From contig CAKOTA010000003.1 of assembly GCA_934119965.1 (NCBI GenBank), forward strand, positions 1-64,000: a stretch of 64,000 bases of DNA, written 5' to 3'. The DNA is from an uncultured Bacilli bacterium (GTDB taxonomy: Bacteria > Bacillota_I > Bacilli_A > RF39 > UBA660). Of this stretch, positions 1-9,447 are shown one piece after another (the stretch's first letter is position 1; each line of letters begins with the position of its first letter). Below the pieces are notes generated by a model. The model searched no databases and was not told the DNA's origin. It saw only the letters and a list, made by a program, of their open reading frames with translations. The position numbers were made by a program, and so were the translations under genes.

Positions 1-1240
1 ATCTTGTAAATAATTTATCTAGATTTTCTTTTTTTATTCCTCTTCCTGTATCTTCTACTGATATCATTAGTCTACAAGTATCATTATTATTTACACAATT
101 TACTTTAAATTCTACAGAACCTTTTTCAGTATATTTGCAAGCATTTGTTAGTAAGTTTGTTATTATTTTTTTGATATTTGTATGATCTCCATACAATATG
201 GCTGGTAAATCAGGCGCAATTGATATTTTAAATTCTAATCCTTTTTCATCCATTCTTGTTTTTATTAGTTTTGTAACACTATCTAATAATTCGTATGCAT
301 TGTAATCACTATTATTTATTTCTAGTTTTCCGGCTTCTATTTTTGATATATCTAATACTCCATTTACTATTTCTAATAGTGTATTTGAAGCAGTAATAAC
401 GTCTTTTGCATTTTCTTTTGCTTCTTCTAGTGTATTTGAATTATTTATTGCTTCACTAAATCCTACTATTGCATTTAATGGTGTTCTTATTTCATGTGAC
501 ATACTTGATAAAAATTCGCTTTTTGCCATATTTGCTTTATCTGCTTGATCTTTAGCTATATTTAGTTCTTCTATCATTTTCATATCTGGATTTTCTATTG
601 TATGATACATCATATAGCAAATTATTACTTTAACAGGGGTTAATAATAATAATTCTGGATTATTATACTGAATAAGTACACATATACTGCCAAAAACAAT
701 TAAGCCATATAAAGGAAGATATTTCTTGTCTTTATAATTTTTCCTATCAGAAACTAAAAACAAAATAACTAAAAATATACAAATTCCAGATAAGATGTAA
801 GTAAAATTAACACTTAATCCGGATGGAATATATAGATTATCAATTTCATTTATACTAATTGGTAAAATTAATGTCAATATACTAGATAATAATAAAACAA
901 ATATTAAAAATACAGTTAATTTGCTAAGTCTTTGAGCTTTTATTTCATAGTTCTTAGTCGAAATGTATGCAACATAATATGTAAATAAATACTGCCATGC
1001 AATATAACTAATCAATATAAATTTATTAATTAAAATATATCTAACATCTTGGGCCACTGATTCATTTTGAATCATAAAATATGAAGAAAATTCCAATATT
1101 AGACTTAACAATGTAAAAAATAATATGACCGAATATATTCTATTTTCAGTTGATTTGGCTTTTTTCTTTAAAGTATATATTCCTATAAGTATTAATAAGT
1201 ATACAATGCTCATAATTGTATAAGATAAACTATTCATCAT
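1..1240 (-). CDS. Membrane sensor histidine kinase (3' end outside window)
   Basis: This is a sensor kinase read from ATG at 1240, behind a GGGGTG ribosome site; 413 codons are visible before the window ends. The first ~210 residues hold about six or seven hydrophobic segments, so the sensor part is in the membrane. The H box SHEIRTPLN follows, with the phosphorylated His at about residue 249. Further on are the ATPase N box ([14 protein letters not shown]) and a G1 box (DTGRGI), where the window stops. The remaining ATPase end, and any receiver domain, cannot be seen. It lies 17 nt after the acyl-CoA ligase gene and is probably cotranscribed with it. The signal sensed is unknown. Confidence 0.9.
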   Translation of the reverse strand, partial: MMNSLSYTIMSIVYLLILIGIYTLKKKAKSTENRIYSVILFFTLLSLILEFSSYFMIQNESVAQDVRYILINKFILISYIAWQYLFTYYVAYISTKNYEIKAQRLSKLTVFLIFVLLLSSILTLILPISINEIDNLYIPSGLSVNFTYILSGICIFLVILFLVSDRKNYKDKKYLPLYGLIVFGSICVLIQYNNPELLLLTPVKVIICYMMYHTIENPDMKMIEELNIAKDQADKANMAKSEFLSSMSHEIRTPLNAIVGFSEAINNSNTLEEAKENAKDVITASNTLLEIVNGVLDISKIEAGKLEINNSDYNAYELLDSVTKLIKTRMDEKGLEFKISIAPDLPAILYGDHTNIKKIITNLLTNACKYTEKGSVEFKVNCVNNNDTCRLMISVEDTGRGIKKENLDKLFTR

Positions 1241-1257
1241 AATTTACACCCCTTTAA

Positions 1258-3114
1258 TTATTTTCTTTTATTATTTTCATAGTCTACTACAATATCGTCT
1301 GGTAATTCTTCTTTTTCTAGGCTTTTAAAGTCAATTTTATTTATACTTGTTAATGGCATTGACTTTCTAAATATAAATTTAACAGGAATATTAAATTCTG
1401 GTAAGTTCTCTGATATTATTTTTTTAATTTTGTCGATTATTATTTCTTTTGATTCAGTAACCCCTTCTTTTAGCATAATATGAATAACTGGGACCTTTCT
1501 TTCAATATCATCATCCATTCCTACAATAGCACAATTATCTATTTCTTCCAATTTTAATACTATATTTTCAGTATTAGCAGGAAAAATTTTATTTCCATTT
1601 CTAACAATCATTCTTTTCATTCTGCCTACAATATATACGTTACCATCTAAATCAATTTTTCCAATATCACCAGTTCGAATCCATTCTTTCCCATCAATTG
1701 TTGTTGCTTTTATTTTTGCTGTTTCTACTTCATTATTATAATATTCCTTCATCGCAGTTGGAGTAGAAATCCAAATTTCTCCTTCTTCACCAATTCTTTT
1801 TTCTGTCAATGTATCTGGATCAAAAATCGAAACTATATTTTTTACAAATGGTATTCCGACAGAACCAATTTTATTTGCTTCTTGTTTTGAAAAAACTGCC
1901 GCTGAAGATACTTCAGTCATACCATATCCTTGTGCCACTTTACTTTTACAATTTTTTTCTTTAAAAAATTTATTTATTCTTCTCTCTAATTCTTCATTTA
2001 AAGCATCTCCTCCTGATACAGGAGTTTTTAAATAACTCAAATCTTTTATGTTACTTTTTGTCACATAATCCCATAATATTGGACCTGCCAAAACATGATT
2101 TGGCTTATACTTGTCTAATATAATTGGAAAATCTGGAACATCCCATTGTGGAATAATAGTAACTTCTAATCCTAATGTTAATGGCATATTTATTCCATTA
2201 CATAAACAATAAGCGATAAATGGTGGTAATATATTTAAGAATTTATCATCTTTCTCATAATCCAGCCCACCATACATATGCATATTTGCCATTGCAACAA
2301 AATTTTCATTTGTTAATACTACCCCTTTAGGCTCACCTGTTGTACCACCAGTATGGACAATTGTAACTGGCATATTTTTTTCATATGTAGTATTAATATC
2401 TTTATCTATCTTTTTACCATTTTTAATAAATTCACTCCAACTAATAGATTTTTCATCAATAGATTTAATTTTATTCTTTAACTTATTAGCTATTTTTAAA
2501 GGCAACGGCATACTTTCAATTGCAGTTAAATATACTGTCTTTTCTATACCTGTTTCCCCTATTATTTTTCGTGATGTATCGTAACAATCTTCTAATGTAA
2601 TAAAATATTTCGAATCAACCTTATTTATTTCTCTTTTCATTTCATCAGCAGAATATCTTGGGTCAATTACATTACTAACGGCACCAATTCTATTTAACGC
2701 ATAAAATAAATATACCATTTCAGGTGTATTTGCCATAGCCAATGTCACAATATCTCCTTTTTTTACTCCTAAAGAAATTAGTGCTCTTGTTACTTTATCA
2801 ATATTTTTTAACAATTCTTTATAAGTAATTTTAACACCATAAAAATTAATTGCATTTCTATCGAGATTATTATTGTTATTAATCACCATATAATCATATG
2901 CACTCATTTTTGGGATTTCTTGTTCGATATCACAATCTTCATAATACTTTAGCCATTGTATTTCAATACTAGGATATCTTGTTGTAGGGCCTTGTAAAGT
3001 TCCATTTGCCATTTTTTTTAAATATAAATTTCTTTTTGTAATTTCTTCCTTTGTTAATTTTCCTAATTGTTTTCTATATTCTTTCAACTCATCAATTGTC
3101 TTCACCGTATCCAT
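1258..3114 (-). CDS. AMP-forming acyl-CoA synthetase/ligase
   Basis: A 618-residue member of the adenylate-forming (ANL) superfamily, which activates a carboxylic acid with ATP as an acyl-adenylate and then usually transfers it to CoA. The P-loop motif HTGGTTGEPKGV lies near residue 255, the YGMTE motif near 400, the RTGDIG motif near 475, the hinge GRMKRMIVRNG follows, and the C-terminal catalytic Lys region is SINKIDFK. There is no carrier-protein domain, so it is a stand-alone ligase. The exact substrate (fatty acid or other) cannot be read from sequence. Translation starts at ATG 3114 behind GGAGG, and a good sigma-A promoter precedes it. The histidine kinase follows 17 nt downstream, suggesting a two-gene operon. 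Confidence 0.88.
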   Translation of the reverse strand: MDTVKTIDELKEYRKQLGKLTKEEITKRNLYLKKMANGTLQGPTTRYPSIEIQWLKYYEDCDIEQEIPKMSAYDYMVINNNNNLDRNAINFYGVKITYKELLKNIDKVTRALISLGVKKGDIVTLAMANTPEMVYLFYALNRIGAVSNVIDPRYSADEMKREINKVDSKYFITLEDCYDTSRKIIGETGIEKTVYLTAIESMPLPLKIANKLKNKIKSIDEKSISWSEFIKNGKKIDKDINTTYEKNMPVTIVHTGGTTGEPKGVVLTNENFVAMANMHMYGGLDYEKDDKFLNILPPFIAYCLCNGINMPLTLGLEVTIIPQWDVPDFPIILDKYKPNHVLAGPILWDYVTKSNIKDLSYLKTPVSGGDALNEELERRINKFFKEKNCKSKVAQGYGMTEVSSAAVFSKQEANKIGSVGIPFVKNIVSIFDPDTLTEKRIGEEGEIWISTPTAMKEYYNNEVETAKIKATTIDGKEWIRTGDIGKIDLDGNVYIVGRMKRMIVRNGNKIFPANTENIVLKLEEIDNCAIVGMDDDIERKVPVIHIMLKEGVTESKEIIIDKIKKIISENLPEFNIPVKFIFRKSMPLTSINKIDFKSLEKEELPDDIVVDYENNKRK

Positions 3115-3163
3115 TTGAAAACCTCCATAAATATATTTACAACATACAACATACTACATCTTT

Positions 3164-3192
3164 ATTATACATTAATTAATATAACAAAACAA
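3164..3192 (-). promoter_or_regulatory. Sigma-A promoter for acyl-CoA ligase
   Basis: On the minus strand TTGTTT (3187-3192) and TATAAT (3164-3169) are separated by 17 bp, about 50 nt before the ligase start. Confidence 0.7.
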
Positions 3193-3235
3193 GAATTTTC
3201 GGCAATTTTCACTGGTTAATTAGCCAATATTTAAA

Positions 3236-3262
3236 TAAAAAAAATAGTTTAAAAAACTATTT
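3236..3262 (-). terminator. Terminator after the 3265-3774 gene
   Basis: A 9-bp inverted repeat (3242-3250 with 3254-3262) is followed by a run of U in the minus-strand transcript. The stem is AT-rich, so it may be weak. Confidence 0.6.
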
Positions 3263-3264
3263 AC

Positions 3265-3774
3265 TTATACTAATAAATTACTTATAAAATCGACAATACT
3301 TATCATTCCATCAATAATTTTATTATATATTTCATTAAATTTTGATATATTTTTTATAATAGATATTTTATAAATATTTCCATCATTATAATTCATCGTT
3401 TCTATATTAGAATATCTACTATATCTTCTTATTAAATTTTCTAATTCATTGTTACTTTTACTATAAATTATCACTTCTTTATTACAGATATAAATACTAT
3501 CATATACTATTTTGTTTTGAATATCTTTAATTCTATCAAAATTACATATCATATAGTTCGTTTTTCTTTTTTTGAACTTTTTTCTCAAATTTTTAATTTT
3601 AATTTTTTTGAATTTACTTTTTTCTTCAGCATCTTTTTCAAAGCAATCTAATAAATTACATTCTAAAATATTTTTATTTTTTTCAATCAAATTAATTAAT
3701 TTTTCTTCTTTAATCCCTATTCCTATTAAATTTCCGTTTAATTTTTTCAATATTTTTTCTAGTTCTTTATTCAC
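3265..3774 (-). CDS. Hypothetical protein downstream of tcdA
   Basis: A 169-residue Lys- and Ile-rich protein of unknown function. It starts at GTG (3774), inside the last 8 nt of tcdA, behind GGTGAT, so the two genes are translationally coupled. There is no signal peptide. The middle carries a very basic stretch (about residues 54-72), and the last ~35 residues are hydrophobic enough to associate with a membrane. The tight coupling to a ThiF-like enzyme suggests a related task, but that is inference. No family recognised. Confidence 0.7.
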   Translation of the reverse strand: MNKELEKILKKLNGNLIGIGIKEEKLINLIEKNKNILECNLLDCFEKDAEEKSKFKKIKIKNLRKKFKKRKTNYMICNFDRIKDIQNKIVYDSIYICNKEVIIYSKSNNELENLIRRYSRYSNIETMNYNDGNIYKISIIKNISKFNEIYNKIIDGMISIVDFISNLLV

Positions 3775-4444
3775 TTAAATCACCTACTATATCATTTATA
3801 ACATAGCTAGCACATAATATTCCGGCAACACTAGGGACTAAAGCATTTGAACCTAACTTTTCTCTATTATATGGCATTTCATCACTGCATACAACCATTA
3901 TTTTTTGTTTTATCTTTTCATCTCGCACCATTTTTCTTATTATTTTTGCTATTGGATCATAACTAGTTTTTCTTATTTCAGTTATTCTTAATCTTTCTGG
4001 ATTCATTTTTTTAGCTGTTCCCATACAAGATATTATTTTGATATTTTTTTTTATACTTTGTCTAATTAATTCTTTCTTTGTTTCAATTGTATCGCAAGCA
4101 TCTATTATATAATCTATTTTTTCATTAAATAAATTTTCTATATTATCTTTATTAATAAATTCATTAATTTTAATGACTTTGGCATCACTAATTTCTTTAA
4201 TTCTTTTTTCAGCCACATCAGCTTTATTTAAACCAATATTATTTTTATTTGAAATTATTTGTCTATTTAAATTTGTTATATCAACTATATCTTTATCAAC
4301 AATTATAATTTTTCCAATTCCTGAACGAGCTATTGATTCTAAAGCGTGCCCACCTACTCCACCTAATCCTACAATCAAAACTGTTGTGTTTTTTAATTTT
4401 TTTATATTTTCTTTTCCAACTAATATTTCTAATCTTTCTAGCAT
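3767..4444 (-). CDS. tcdA: TcdA/ThiF-family tRNA t6A dehydratase-like protein
   Basis: A 225-residue member of the ThiF/E1-like adenylating family, closest in layout to TcdA (CsdL/YgdL), which uses ATP to cyclise N6-threonylcarbamoyladenosine at position 37 of tRNAs. The nucleotide-binding GLGGVGGHALE lies near residue 26, the Arg finger region NLNRQ near 58, and the DACDT motif near 115; the C-terminal SNALVPSVAGI is typical. In E. coli TcdA works with a SUF-like sulfur system (CsdA/CsdE); SUF genes occur elsewhere in this window but not next to it. It overlaps the downstream unknown gene by 8 nt. Confidence 0.8.
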   Translation of the reverse strand: MLERLEILVGKENIKKLKNTTVLIVGLGGVGGHALESIARSGIGKIIIVDKDIVDITNLNRQIISNKNNIGLNKADVAEKRIKEISDAKVIKINEFINKDNIENLFNEKIDYIIDACDTIETKKELIRQSIKKNIKIISCMGTAKKMNPERLRITEIRKTSYDPIAKIIRKMVRDEKIKQKIMVVCSDEMPYNREKLGSNALVPSVAGILCASYVINDIVGDLSE

Positions 4445-4483
4445 ATTACCACCTAATAAAATTATATCATAATTTTCATATAG

Positions 4484-4507
4484 AAAAAACTGACTATTGT
4501 CAGTTTT
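4484..4507 (-). terminator. Terminator of first duplicated pilin gene
   Basis: A 9-bp stem (4486-4494 with 4499-4507) and a loop of four precede six U on the minus strand. Confidence 0.85.
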
Positions 4508-4538
4508 AAAATCATATTTGTTTTTTATCGTAATTTAA

Positions 4539-4985
4539 TTATCCAGCTATACAAGCATCAGTTTGAACTTTTGCACCATTTGCTGCAGTATAACCAACAT
4601 TGTAAGTTTTTCCACCTAATTCAATTGCTAAACAAGCTTCTGAAACTAATCCTTTTTCATTAATTTTTACAGTACTTCCAGCTTTTGGTTGAGATCCTTT
4701 AACTTCTACAAATATTTCACCTTCGTCATAAGTTTCTTTTGCAGCTGCTACAGTTTTATAATCACCAGGATAAGCAATATCATCAGTAGTATCACTTGTT
4801 ACTTGTGCTACCATTACTTGATTCTCTACACCATCAATGTATCCTAATGCACTTGATTCTGCTGATCCTTTCTTAGCTGTGTCAATAACATTTAATATTA
4901 TTGGTGTTGCAATTAATGCTATGATTGCTAAAATTACGATAACTGCTAATAATTCGATTAGCGTAAAACCTTTATTTGATTTCAT
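4539..4985 (-). CDS. Type IV pilin-like protein (tandem copy 1)
   Basis: A 148-residue prepilin-type protein. The N-terminus MKSNKG/FTLIELL is a class III prepilin signal: processing is expected after Gly6, leaving Phe1 and the conserved Glu5, followed by a ~20-residue hydrophobic helix. The C-terminal domain ends with two Cys in positions shared with copy 2, so a disulfide is likely. I place the start at 4985 because GAGGAGG sits just upstream; the longer frame would use the ribosome site as codons. It is almost identical to the 5200-5646 gene over the first ~60 residues and promoter, then diverges. No pilus ATPase, inner-membrane protein or prepilin peptidase gene is in the window. Confidence 0.9.
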   Translation of the reverse strand: MKSNKGFTLIELLAVIVILAIIALIATPIILNVIDTAKKGSAESSALGYIDGVENQVMVAQVTSDTTDDIAYPGDYKTVAAAKETYDEGEIFVEVKGSQPKAGSTVKINEKGLVSEACLAIELGGKTYNVGYTAANGAKVQTDACIAG

Positions 4986-5098
4986 TTTTCTTTCCTCCTC
5001 TATCATTACAATACTAATATATCACATATAAAAAATCTTAGTCAACATATTTTTTACATGTTTACATTTTTATTACATATAATGGTTTTCAATAATTA
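4768..5098. repeat. Direct repeat, copy 1 (pilin 5' half plus promoter)
   Basis: This stretch matches 5429-5759 at a constant offset of 661 bp. The coding part is nearly identical at base level (only a couple of differences over ~190 bp), and the promoter region is very similar. Confidence 0.9.
5016..5045 (-). promoter_or_regulatory. Sigma-A promoter of pilin copy 1
   Basis: TTGACT (5040-5045) and TATATT (5016-5021) are spaced by 18 bp on the minus strand. The same promoter precedes copy 2. Confidence 0.8.
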
Positions 5099-5144
5099 TA
5101 TTTTACAAAAAAATTGTTTTTATACCTAGATAATTTGTTTATAG

Positions 5145-5168
5145 AAAAAACTGACTATCGTCAGCTTT
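5145..5168 (-). terminator. Terminator of second duplicated pilin gene
   Basis: A stem-loop with U-run, equivalent to the one at 4484-4507 and exactly 661 bp away. Confidence 0.85.
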
Positions 5169-5199
5169 AAAATCATATCTGTTTTTTTATCGTAATTAA

Positions 5200-5646
5200 T
5201 TATTCACCATAAGTTTTTGCAGTTACAGTACAAGCATCTTTTACTTGAGCTTTTGTTCCATCATAGTCAACATTATAAGTTTTTCCACCTAAAGTTACTT
5301 TAATACAAGCACTTTCAACTAGACCTTTTTCATTAATATTAATTATACTTCCAGCATTTGGTTGAGTTCCTTTTACTTCAATATATAATTTTCCTGAAGT
5401 AGTAGTTGTAGCTGTTTCATAGCTTTTTGGATAAGCAATATCATCAGTAGTATCACTTGTTACTTGTGCTACCATTACTTGATTTTCTACACCATCAATG
5501 TATCCTAATGCACTTGATTCTGCTGATCCTTTCTTAGCTGTGTCAATAACATTTAATATTATTGGTGTTGCAATTAATGCTATGATTGCTAAAATTACGA
5601 TAACTGCTAATAATTCGATTAGCGTAAAACCTTTGTTTGATTTCAT
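5200..5646 (-). CDS. Type IV pilin-like protein (tandem copy 2)
   Basis: A 148-residue prepilin-type protein with the same signal (MKSNKG/FTLIELL), the same hydrophobic helix and the same first ~60 residues as copy 1. The C-terminal half is related but clearly diverged, sharing blocks such as INEKGLV and LGGKTYNV and two Cys. It has its own promoter and terminator, so each copy is a separate transcription unit. Both proteins have the same length. Such proteins may act as (pseudo)pilins in a type IV pilus, competence pilus or secretion structure; which one cannot be decided here. Confidence 0.9.
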   Translation of the reverse strand: MKSNKGFTLIELLAVIVILAIIALIATPIILNVIDTAKKGSAESSALGYIDGVENQVMVAQVTSDTTDDIAYPKSYETATTTTSGKLYIEVKGTQPNAGSIININEKGLVESACIKVTLGGKTYNVDYDGTKAQVKDACTVTAKTYGE

Positions 5647-5759
5647 TTTTCTTTCCTCCTCTATTATTACAATACTAATATATCACATATAAAAAATCAT
5701 AGTCAACATATTTTTTACATATTTACACTTTTGTTACATTGTAATAATTTTCAGTAATT
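5429..5759. repeat. Direct repeat, copy 2 (pilin 5' half plus promoter)
   Basis: Partner of 4768-5098. The two copies define a 661-bp tandem unit containing promoter, gene and terminator. Confidence 0.9.
5677..5706 (-). promoter_or_regulatory. Sigma-A promoter of pilin copy 2
   Basis: TTGACT (5701-5706) and TATATT (5677-5682) with 18 bp spacing, identical in form to the copy 1 promoter. Confidence 0.8.
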
Positions 5760-5789
5760 ATATTTTCCCAAAAAATTAGTTTTATTCTA

Positions 5790-5815
5790 AAAAAATGTGT
5801 TTTAGCACATTTTTT
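5790..5815 (-). terminator. Terminator of the HD-valS operon
   Basis: A 10-bp stem (5790-5799 with 5806-5815) overlaps the valS stop codon and runs into U on the minus strand. Confidence 0.8.
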
Positions 5816-8348
5816 CTATTTTTTCGTTTATTAATTCTAATTCTTGTTTTTCAGTTATTAAAGTTTGTTTTTCTTTTTCAACTAAGTTTGTTGGAGCTTT
5901 ATTTACATAGTTTTCATTATTTAGCAAATTAGTTCTTCTATTAATACTTTGTTCTAATTTTTCTTTTTCTTTTAATAAGTTTTCTTTTTCTTTTTCATTA
6001 TTTGATGTTCCATCATAATAAATTGAAACTACTCCATTATTAAAAGTAATATCTTCTTTAGTATTTAAATCACAATTATTTCTAATATCATTAATATTTA
6101 ATTTTAGTACTTTTGAAATTAATTCAATATTATTTTGAATTATGTCATCATTATGAACTAAAACAAAATCTTTTATATTCTTTTCTAGTTTAATTCTTCT
6201 AATTTTAGTTATTAAGTTTATTACTTCATCAAGATCAGTATCAAAAATAAATTCTTCATTATATTTTGGATATTCACTAATCATAATAGATTCACTATCT
6301 TTAATTGGTAATTTATCATATATTTCTTCAGTAACAAATGGCATAAATGGATGTAATAATTTCATTATACCAGTAAGTACATAACAAAGTGTTGATTTAG
6401 TTGAATTAGATTCAATATTAAATTTTGAAAATTCAATATAGTTACTACAAAAATCATTCCAAATAAAATTTTCTGTTTCAGCACTTACTAAGTTAAATTC
6501 ATAATTATCCATATGTTTAATTGTTGATTTAACTAAATTTTCATATTTTGTTAAAATCCATTTATCAATTTTACTCAAATTAGTAAAATCATATTCTTTC
6601 AACACATCAATATTCATTAAAACAAATCTAGAAGCATTCCATATTTTATTTATATAATTCCATGTACTCGCCATTTTAGTTTCATCAAATCTTAAATCTG
6701 TTCCTAAAGCACAATCAGTACATAAATAATACCTTAATGCATCACAACCATATTTATCAAGCATATCAAATGGATCAATACCATTACCTAAGGATTTAGA
6801 CATTTTTCTTCCTTCTTTATCTCTTATTAATCCATGAATTACACAATCTTTAAATGGTCTAACATTATTAAGTTCTAAAGATTGAAATGTCATACGATTT
6901 ACCCAAAATGGAATAATATCATATCCTGTTACTAAACAATCATTTGGAAAATATCTTTTCATATCTTCTGTTTCATTAGGCCAACCAAGTGTTGAAAAAG
7001 GCCATAAAGCAGAACTAAACCAAGTATCTAATACATCATTATCTTGAACCCAACCTTCTTCTTTTGGTGCTTCCATTCCAACATAAATTTCATCACCTTT
7101 ATACCAAGCTGGAATTCTATGGCCCCACCATAATTGTCTTGATATACACCAATCATATGTTATTTCCATCCAATGATTCATTGTTTTTTCATATCGTTCT
7201 GGAACAAAGTTAACTTTTGTTTCTTTATTTTTTTGATTTTCTAGTACGTGATCAGCAAGAGGTCGCATTTTTACAAACCATTGTTTTGATAGATATGGTT
7301 CAACCATAACTCCTGTTCTTTCAGAATGTCCTACTGAATGAGTCATTGGTTCTATACTAAGTAATAATCCTTGTTCTTTTAAATCTTCCAGTAATTTTTC
7401 ACGACATTCTTCTCTTGTCATTCCTTGATATTTAAAAGCATTTTCATTCATAGTAGCATCAGAATTCATAACAATTATTCTTTCTAAGTTATGTCTATTT
7501 CCTACTTCAAAATCATTAGGATCATGAGCAGGTGTTATTTTAACTACTCCTGTTCCAAATTCAGGATCAGCATGAATATCCCCAATAATAGGAATTAATT
7601 TATTAACTACTGGTAAGATTACATTTTTACCAATTAAATCTTTATATCTTTCATCACTAGGATTAACCGCTACAGCAGTATCACCGAATAATGTCTCTGG
7701 TCTTGTAGTTGCTACATCAAGATAATCATTTGTTCCTTCTATTACATATTTTAAATGATAAAAAGCTCCTTCAACATCTTTATAAATTACTTCCTCATTT
7801 GATAAAGCTGTTTGTGCTTGAGGATCCCAGTTTATTATTCTTTCACCTCTATAAATTAAGCCTTTATTGTAATAATCAACAAATACTTTAGTTACTGCTT
7901 GATTTAATCCTTCATCTAAGGTAAATCTTTCTCTTGTATAATCAACAGATACCCCTAGAGATTTCCATTGATTTCTTATTGATTCGCTATATTCTTTTGT
8001 CCAATCCCAACAAGCTTCTAAGAATTTTTCTCTACCATATTCGTATTTATCAATACCTTGTTCTTTTAATTTTTTTACAACTTTAGCTTCTGTAGCAATA
8101 GCAGCATGATCCATACCAGGTAACCATAACGTATCAAATCCCATCATTCTTTTATATCTTATAATAACATCTTGAATTGACACATCATAGGCGTGTCCTA
8201 AATGCAACTTTCCTGTAACATTTGGAGGTGGTATTACAATACAATATGGTTTTTTAGATAAATCTCCAGCACAAAAATATCCTTTTTCTTTCCAATTATC
8301 ATATTTTTCTTTTTCAACATTTTTATAATCATATTTTTTATCTAACAT
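5802..8348 (-). CDS. valS: Valyl-tRNA synthetase
   Basis: An 848-residue class I synthetase that charges tRNA-Val with valine. The HIGH motif appears as KLHLGHAYD near residue 48 and the KMSKS motif as [10 protein letters not shown] near 525. The editing (CP1) domain lies between them. An anticodon-binding helical domain follows, then a C-terminal Lys/Glu-rich coiled coil (about residues 780-848), the tRNA-binding arm typical of bacterial ValRS. It begins 1 nt after the HD-domain gene, and both follow a T-box whose specifier codon reads GUA (Val), so expression should rise when uncharged tRNA-Val accumulates. Confidence 0.98.
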   Translation of the reverse strand: MLDKKYDYKNVEKEKYDNWKEKGYFCAGDLSKKPYCIVIPPPNVTGKLHLGHAYDVSIQDVIIRYKRMMGFDTLWLPGMDHAAIATEAKVVKKLKEQGIDKYEYGREKFLEACWDWTKEYSESIRNQWKSLGVSVDYTRERFTLDEGLNQAVTKVFVDYYNKGLIYRGERIINWDPQAQTALSNEEVIYKDVEGAFYHLKYVIEGTNDYLDVATTRPETLFGDTAVAVNPSDERYKDLIGKNVILPVVNKLIPIIGDIHADPEFGTGVVKITPAHDPNDFEVGNRHNLERIIVMNSDATMNENAFKYQGMTREECREKLLEDLKEQGLLLSIEPMTHSVGHSERTGVMVEPYLSKQWFVKMRPLADHVLENQKNKETKVNFVPERYEKTMNHWMEITYDWCISRQLWWGHRIPAWYKGDEIYVGMEAPKEEGWVQDNDVLDTWFSSALWPFSTLGWPNETEDMKRYFPNDCLVTGYDIIPFWVNRMTFQSLELNNVRPFKDCVIHGLIRDKEGRKMSKSLGNGIDPFDMLDKYGCDALRYYLCTDCALGTDLRFDETKMASTWNYINKIWNASRFVLMNIDVLKEYDFTNLSKIDKWILTKYENLVKSTIKHMDNYEFNLVSAETENFIWNDFCSNYIEFSKFNIESNSTKSTLCYVLTGIMKLLHPFMPFVTEEIYDKLPIKDSESIMISEYPKYNEEFIFDTDLDEVINLITKIRRIKLEKNIKDFVLVHNDDIIQNNIELISKVLKLNINDIRNNCDLNTKEDITFNNGVVSIYYDGTSNNEKEKENLLKEKEKLEQSINRRTNLLNNENYVNKAPTNLVEKEKQTLITEKQELELINEKIEKMC

Positions 8349-8349
8349 A

Positions 8350-9066
8350 TTAACATCTCTTTTCTATTTCATTGTATATAAAATCTTTTAATTTTTTTAT
8401 TTCATTTGTTTCTCCATACATTTCTAATAAATTAAATTTATTCTCAATTACTTTATTTTGAATTAAATAATTAAATGAATATTTAAAATTTAAATCAAAT
8501 ACCCAATCTAGCATTCTTATTATATAATCAACTTCATTTTTGCAATATTCATTTTTACACATTTTTTTACTATAAACATCAGCTAGTAGTTCACTCTTTA
8601 ATATTATTTCTTTTTCAGTAATACTATTACATTGTTCTTTCATTATATCTAGTTTATCAGCATCTCTAACAATTTTACAAAACAACATTGTTCTTTCATC
8701 TAATTCCTCCAATTTATATTTATTATGATACTTAGTTGAACTTAGAACTATATTTTTTATTTCTTCATCTTTTGTAAATTCATTAATCATTTCTTTTAAG
8801 ACCCGGTAACCTTCATCACCGTGATCAATTGATTTTGCATCATTATATGTATTATAGTTTTTCATTTGATTGAATCTTCCAATATCATGAAGTAATCCTG
8901 CTAAAGATGCAATATAAATATCTTTTTCACTTAGTTCTAATGATTTAGCTATATCTATAGCAAATTCCATTACTCTATAACTATGATGAAATTTTCCCAT
9001 TATATGTTTATTTTTAAGATCAAATTGTTTAACATAATTATTAAATAGTTTTATTTCTTCTTTCAT
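8350..9066 (-). CDS. HD-domain phosphohydrolase-like protein
   Basis: A 238-residue HD-superfamily protein. The metal-binding pattern is visible: an early His in GKFHHSYRV, then GLLHDIGR, a later His in SIDHGDEG, and a downstream Asp in VRDADKLD. Such proteins hydrolyse phosphate esters, often nucleotides; the substrate is unknown. I chose ATG 9066 because AGGGGA lies 10 nt before it; the longer frame starts inside the T-box terminator. It is the first gene after the Val T-box and ends 1 nt before valS, so it is controlled together with the synthetase. Confidence 0.82.
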   Translation of the reverse strand: MKEEIKLFNNYVKQFDLKNKHIMGKFHHSYRVMEFAIDIAKSLELSEKDIYIASLAGLLHDIGRFNQMKNYNTYNDAKSIDHGDEGYRVLKEMINEFTKDEEIKNIVLSSTKYHNKYKLEELDERTMLFCKIVRDADKLDIMKEQCNSITEKEIILKSELLADVYSKKMCKNEYCKNEVDYIIRMLDWVFDLNFKYSFNYLIQNKVIENKFNLLEMYGETNEIKKLKDFIYNEIEKRC

Positions 9067-9082
9067 AATATTTTCCCCTAAC

Positions 9083-9300
9083 AAAAAAATCACATCCTAT
9101 AAGGACGTGATTTACGTGGTACCACCTTAATTTGTAGATTACTCTACCTCAAAATATTTAACGCATATTAAACGAAATAACTTACTATGTTTCAGATATT
9201 TAACTCCCAAGCTACCTTCATATTAATTTATTGTTAATTTCCACCATACATTAACTCTCTTTAAATAAATTTAATATTACTCCTCTTGTTCAAAGCATTT
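9083..9300 (-). promoter_or_regulatory. T-box riboswitch, Val (specifier GUA)
   Basis: The minus-strand leader has the T-box core AAGGTGGTACCACG (bulge UGGU, fitting a tRNA ending ACCA), followed by a terminator hairpin and U-run at 9083-9110. Upstream are the AGTA and GGTGGAAA landmarks of stem I. The specifier region reads GAAGGTAGCTTGGGAG, giving GUA immediately before GCTT, a Val codon. This agrees with valS in the operon. Confidence 0.92.
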
Positions 9301-9306
9301 AAATTA

Positions 9307-9335
9307 ATTATAGTAATTTATTAATAATTTGTCAA
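9307..9335 (-). promoter_or_regulatory. Consensus sigma-A promoter of Val T-box operon
   Basis: Perfect TTGACA (9330-9335) and TATAAT (9307-9312) with 17 bp spacing. Confidence 0.9.
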
Positions 9336-9420
9336 TTCTTTTTTAGGAATAGTTTAGGACTAATTATTTATTTTCTATGTATTAGTATATTAAACATTTA
9401 AAGAAGAAACTAAACTATTA

Positions 9421-9446
9421 AAAAAAAGTTTAGAAATTATCTAAAC
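9421..9446 (-). terminator. Terminator of leuS
   Basis: A 7-bp stem (9428-9434 with 9440-9446) is followed by seven U in the minus-strand transcript, just after the leuS stop. Confidence 0.85.
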
Positions 9447-9447
9447 C

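Noticed and set aside
1258..3114. Nonribosomal peptide or D-alanine (DltA) ligase
   Set aside because: There is no carrier-protein partner, no dlt genes next to it and the protein is longer than DltA; a general acyl-CoA ligase fits better.
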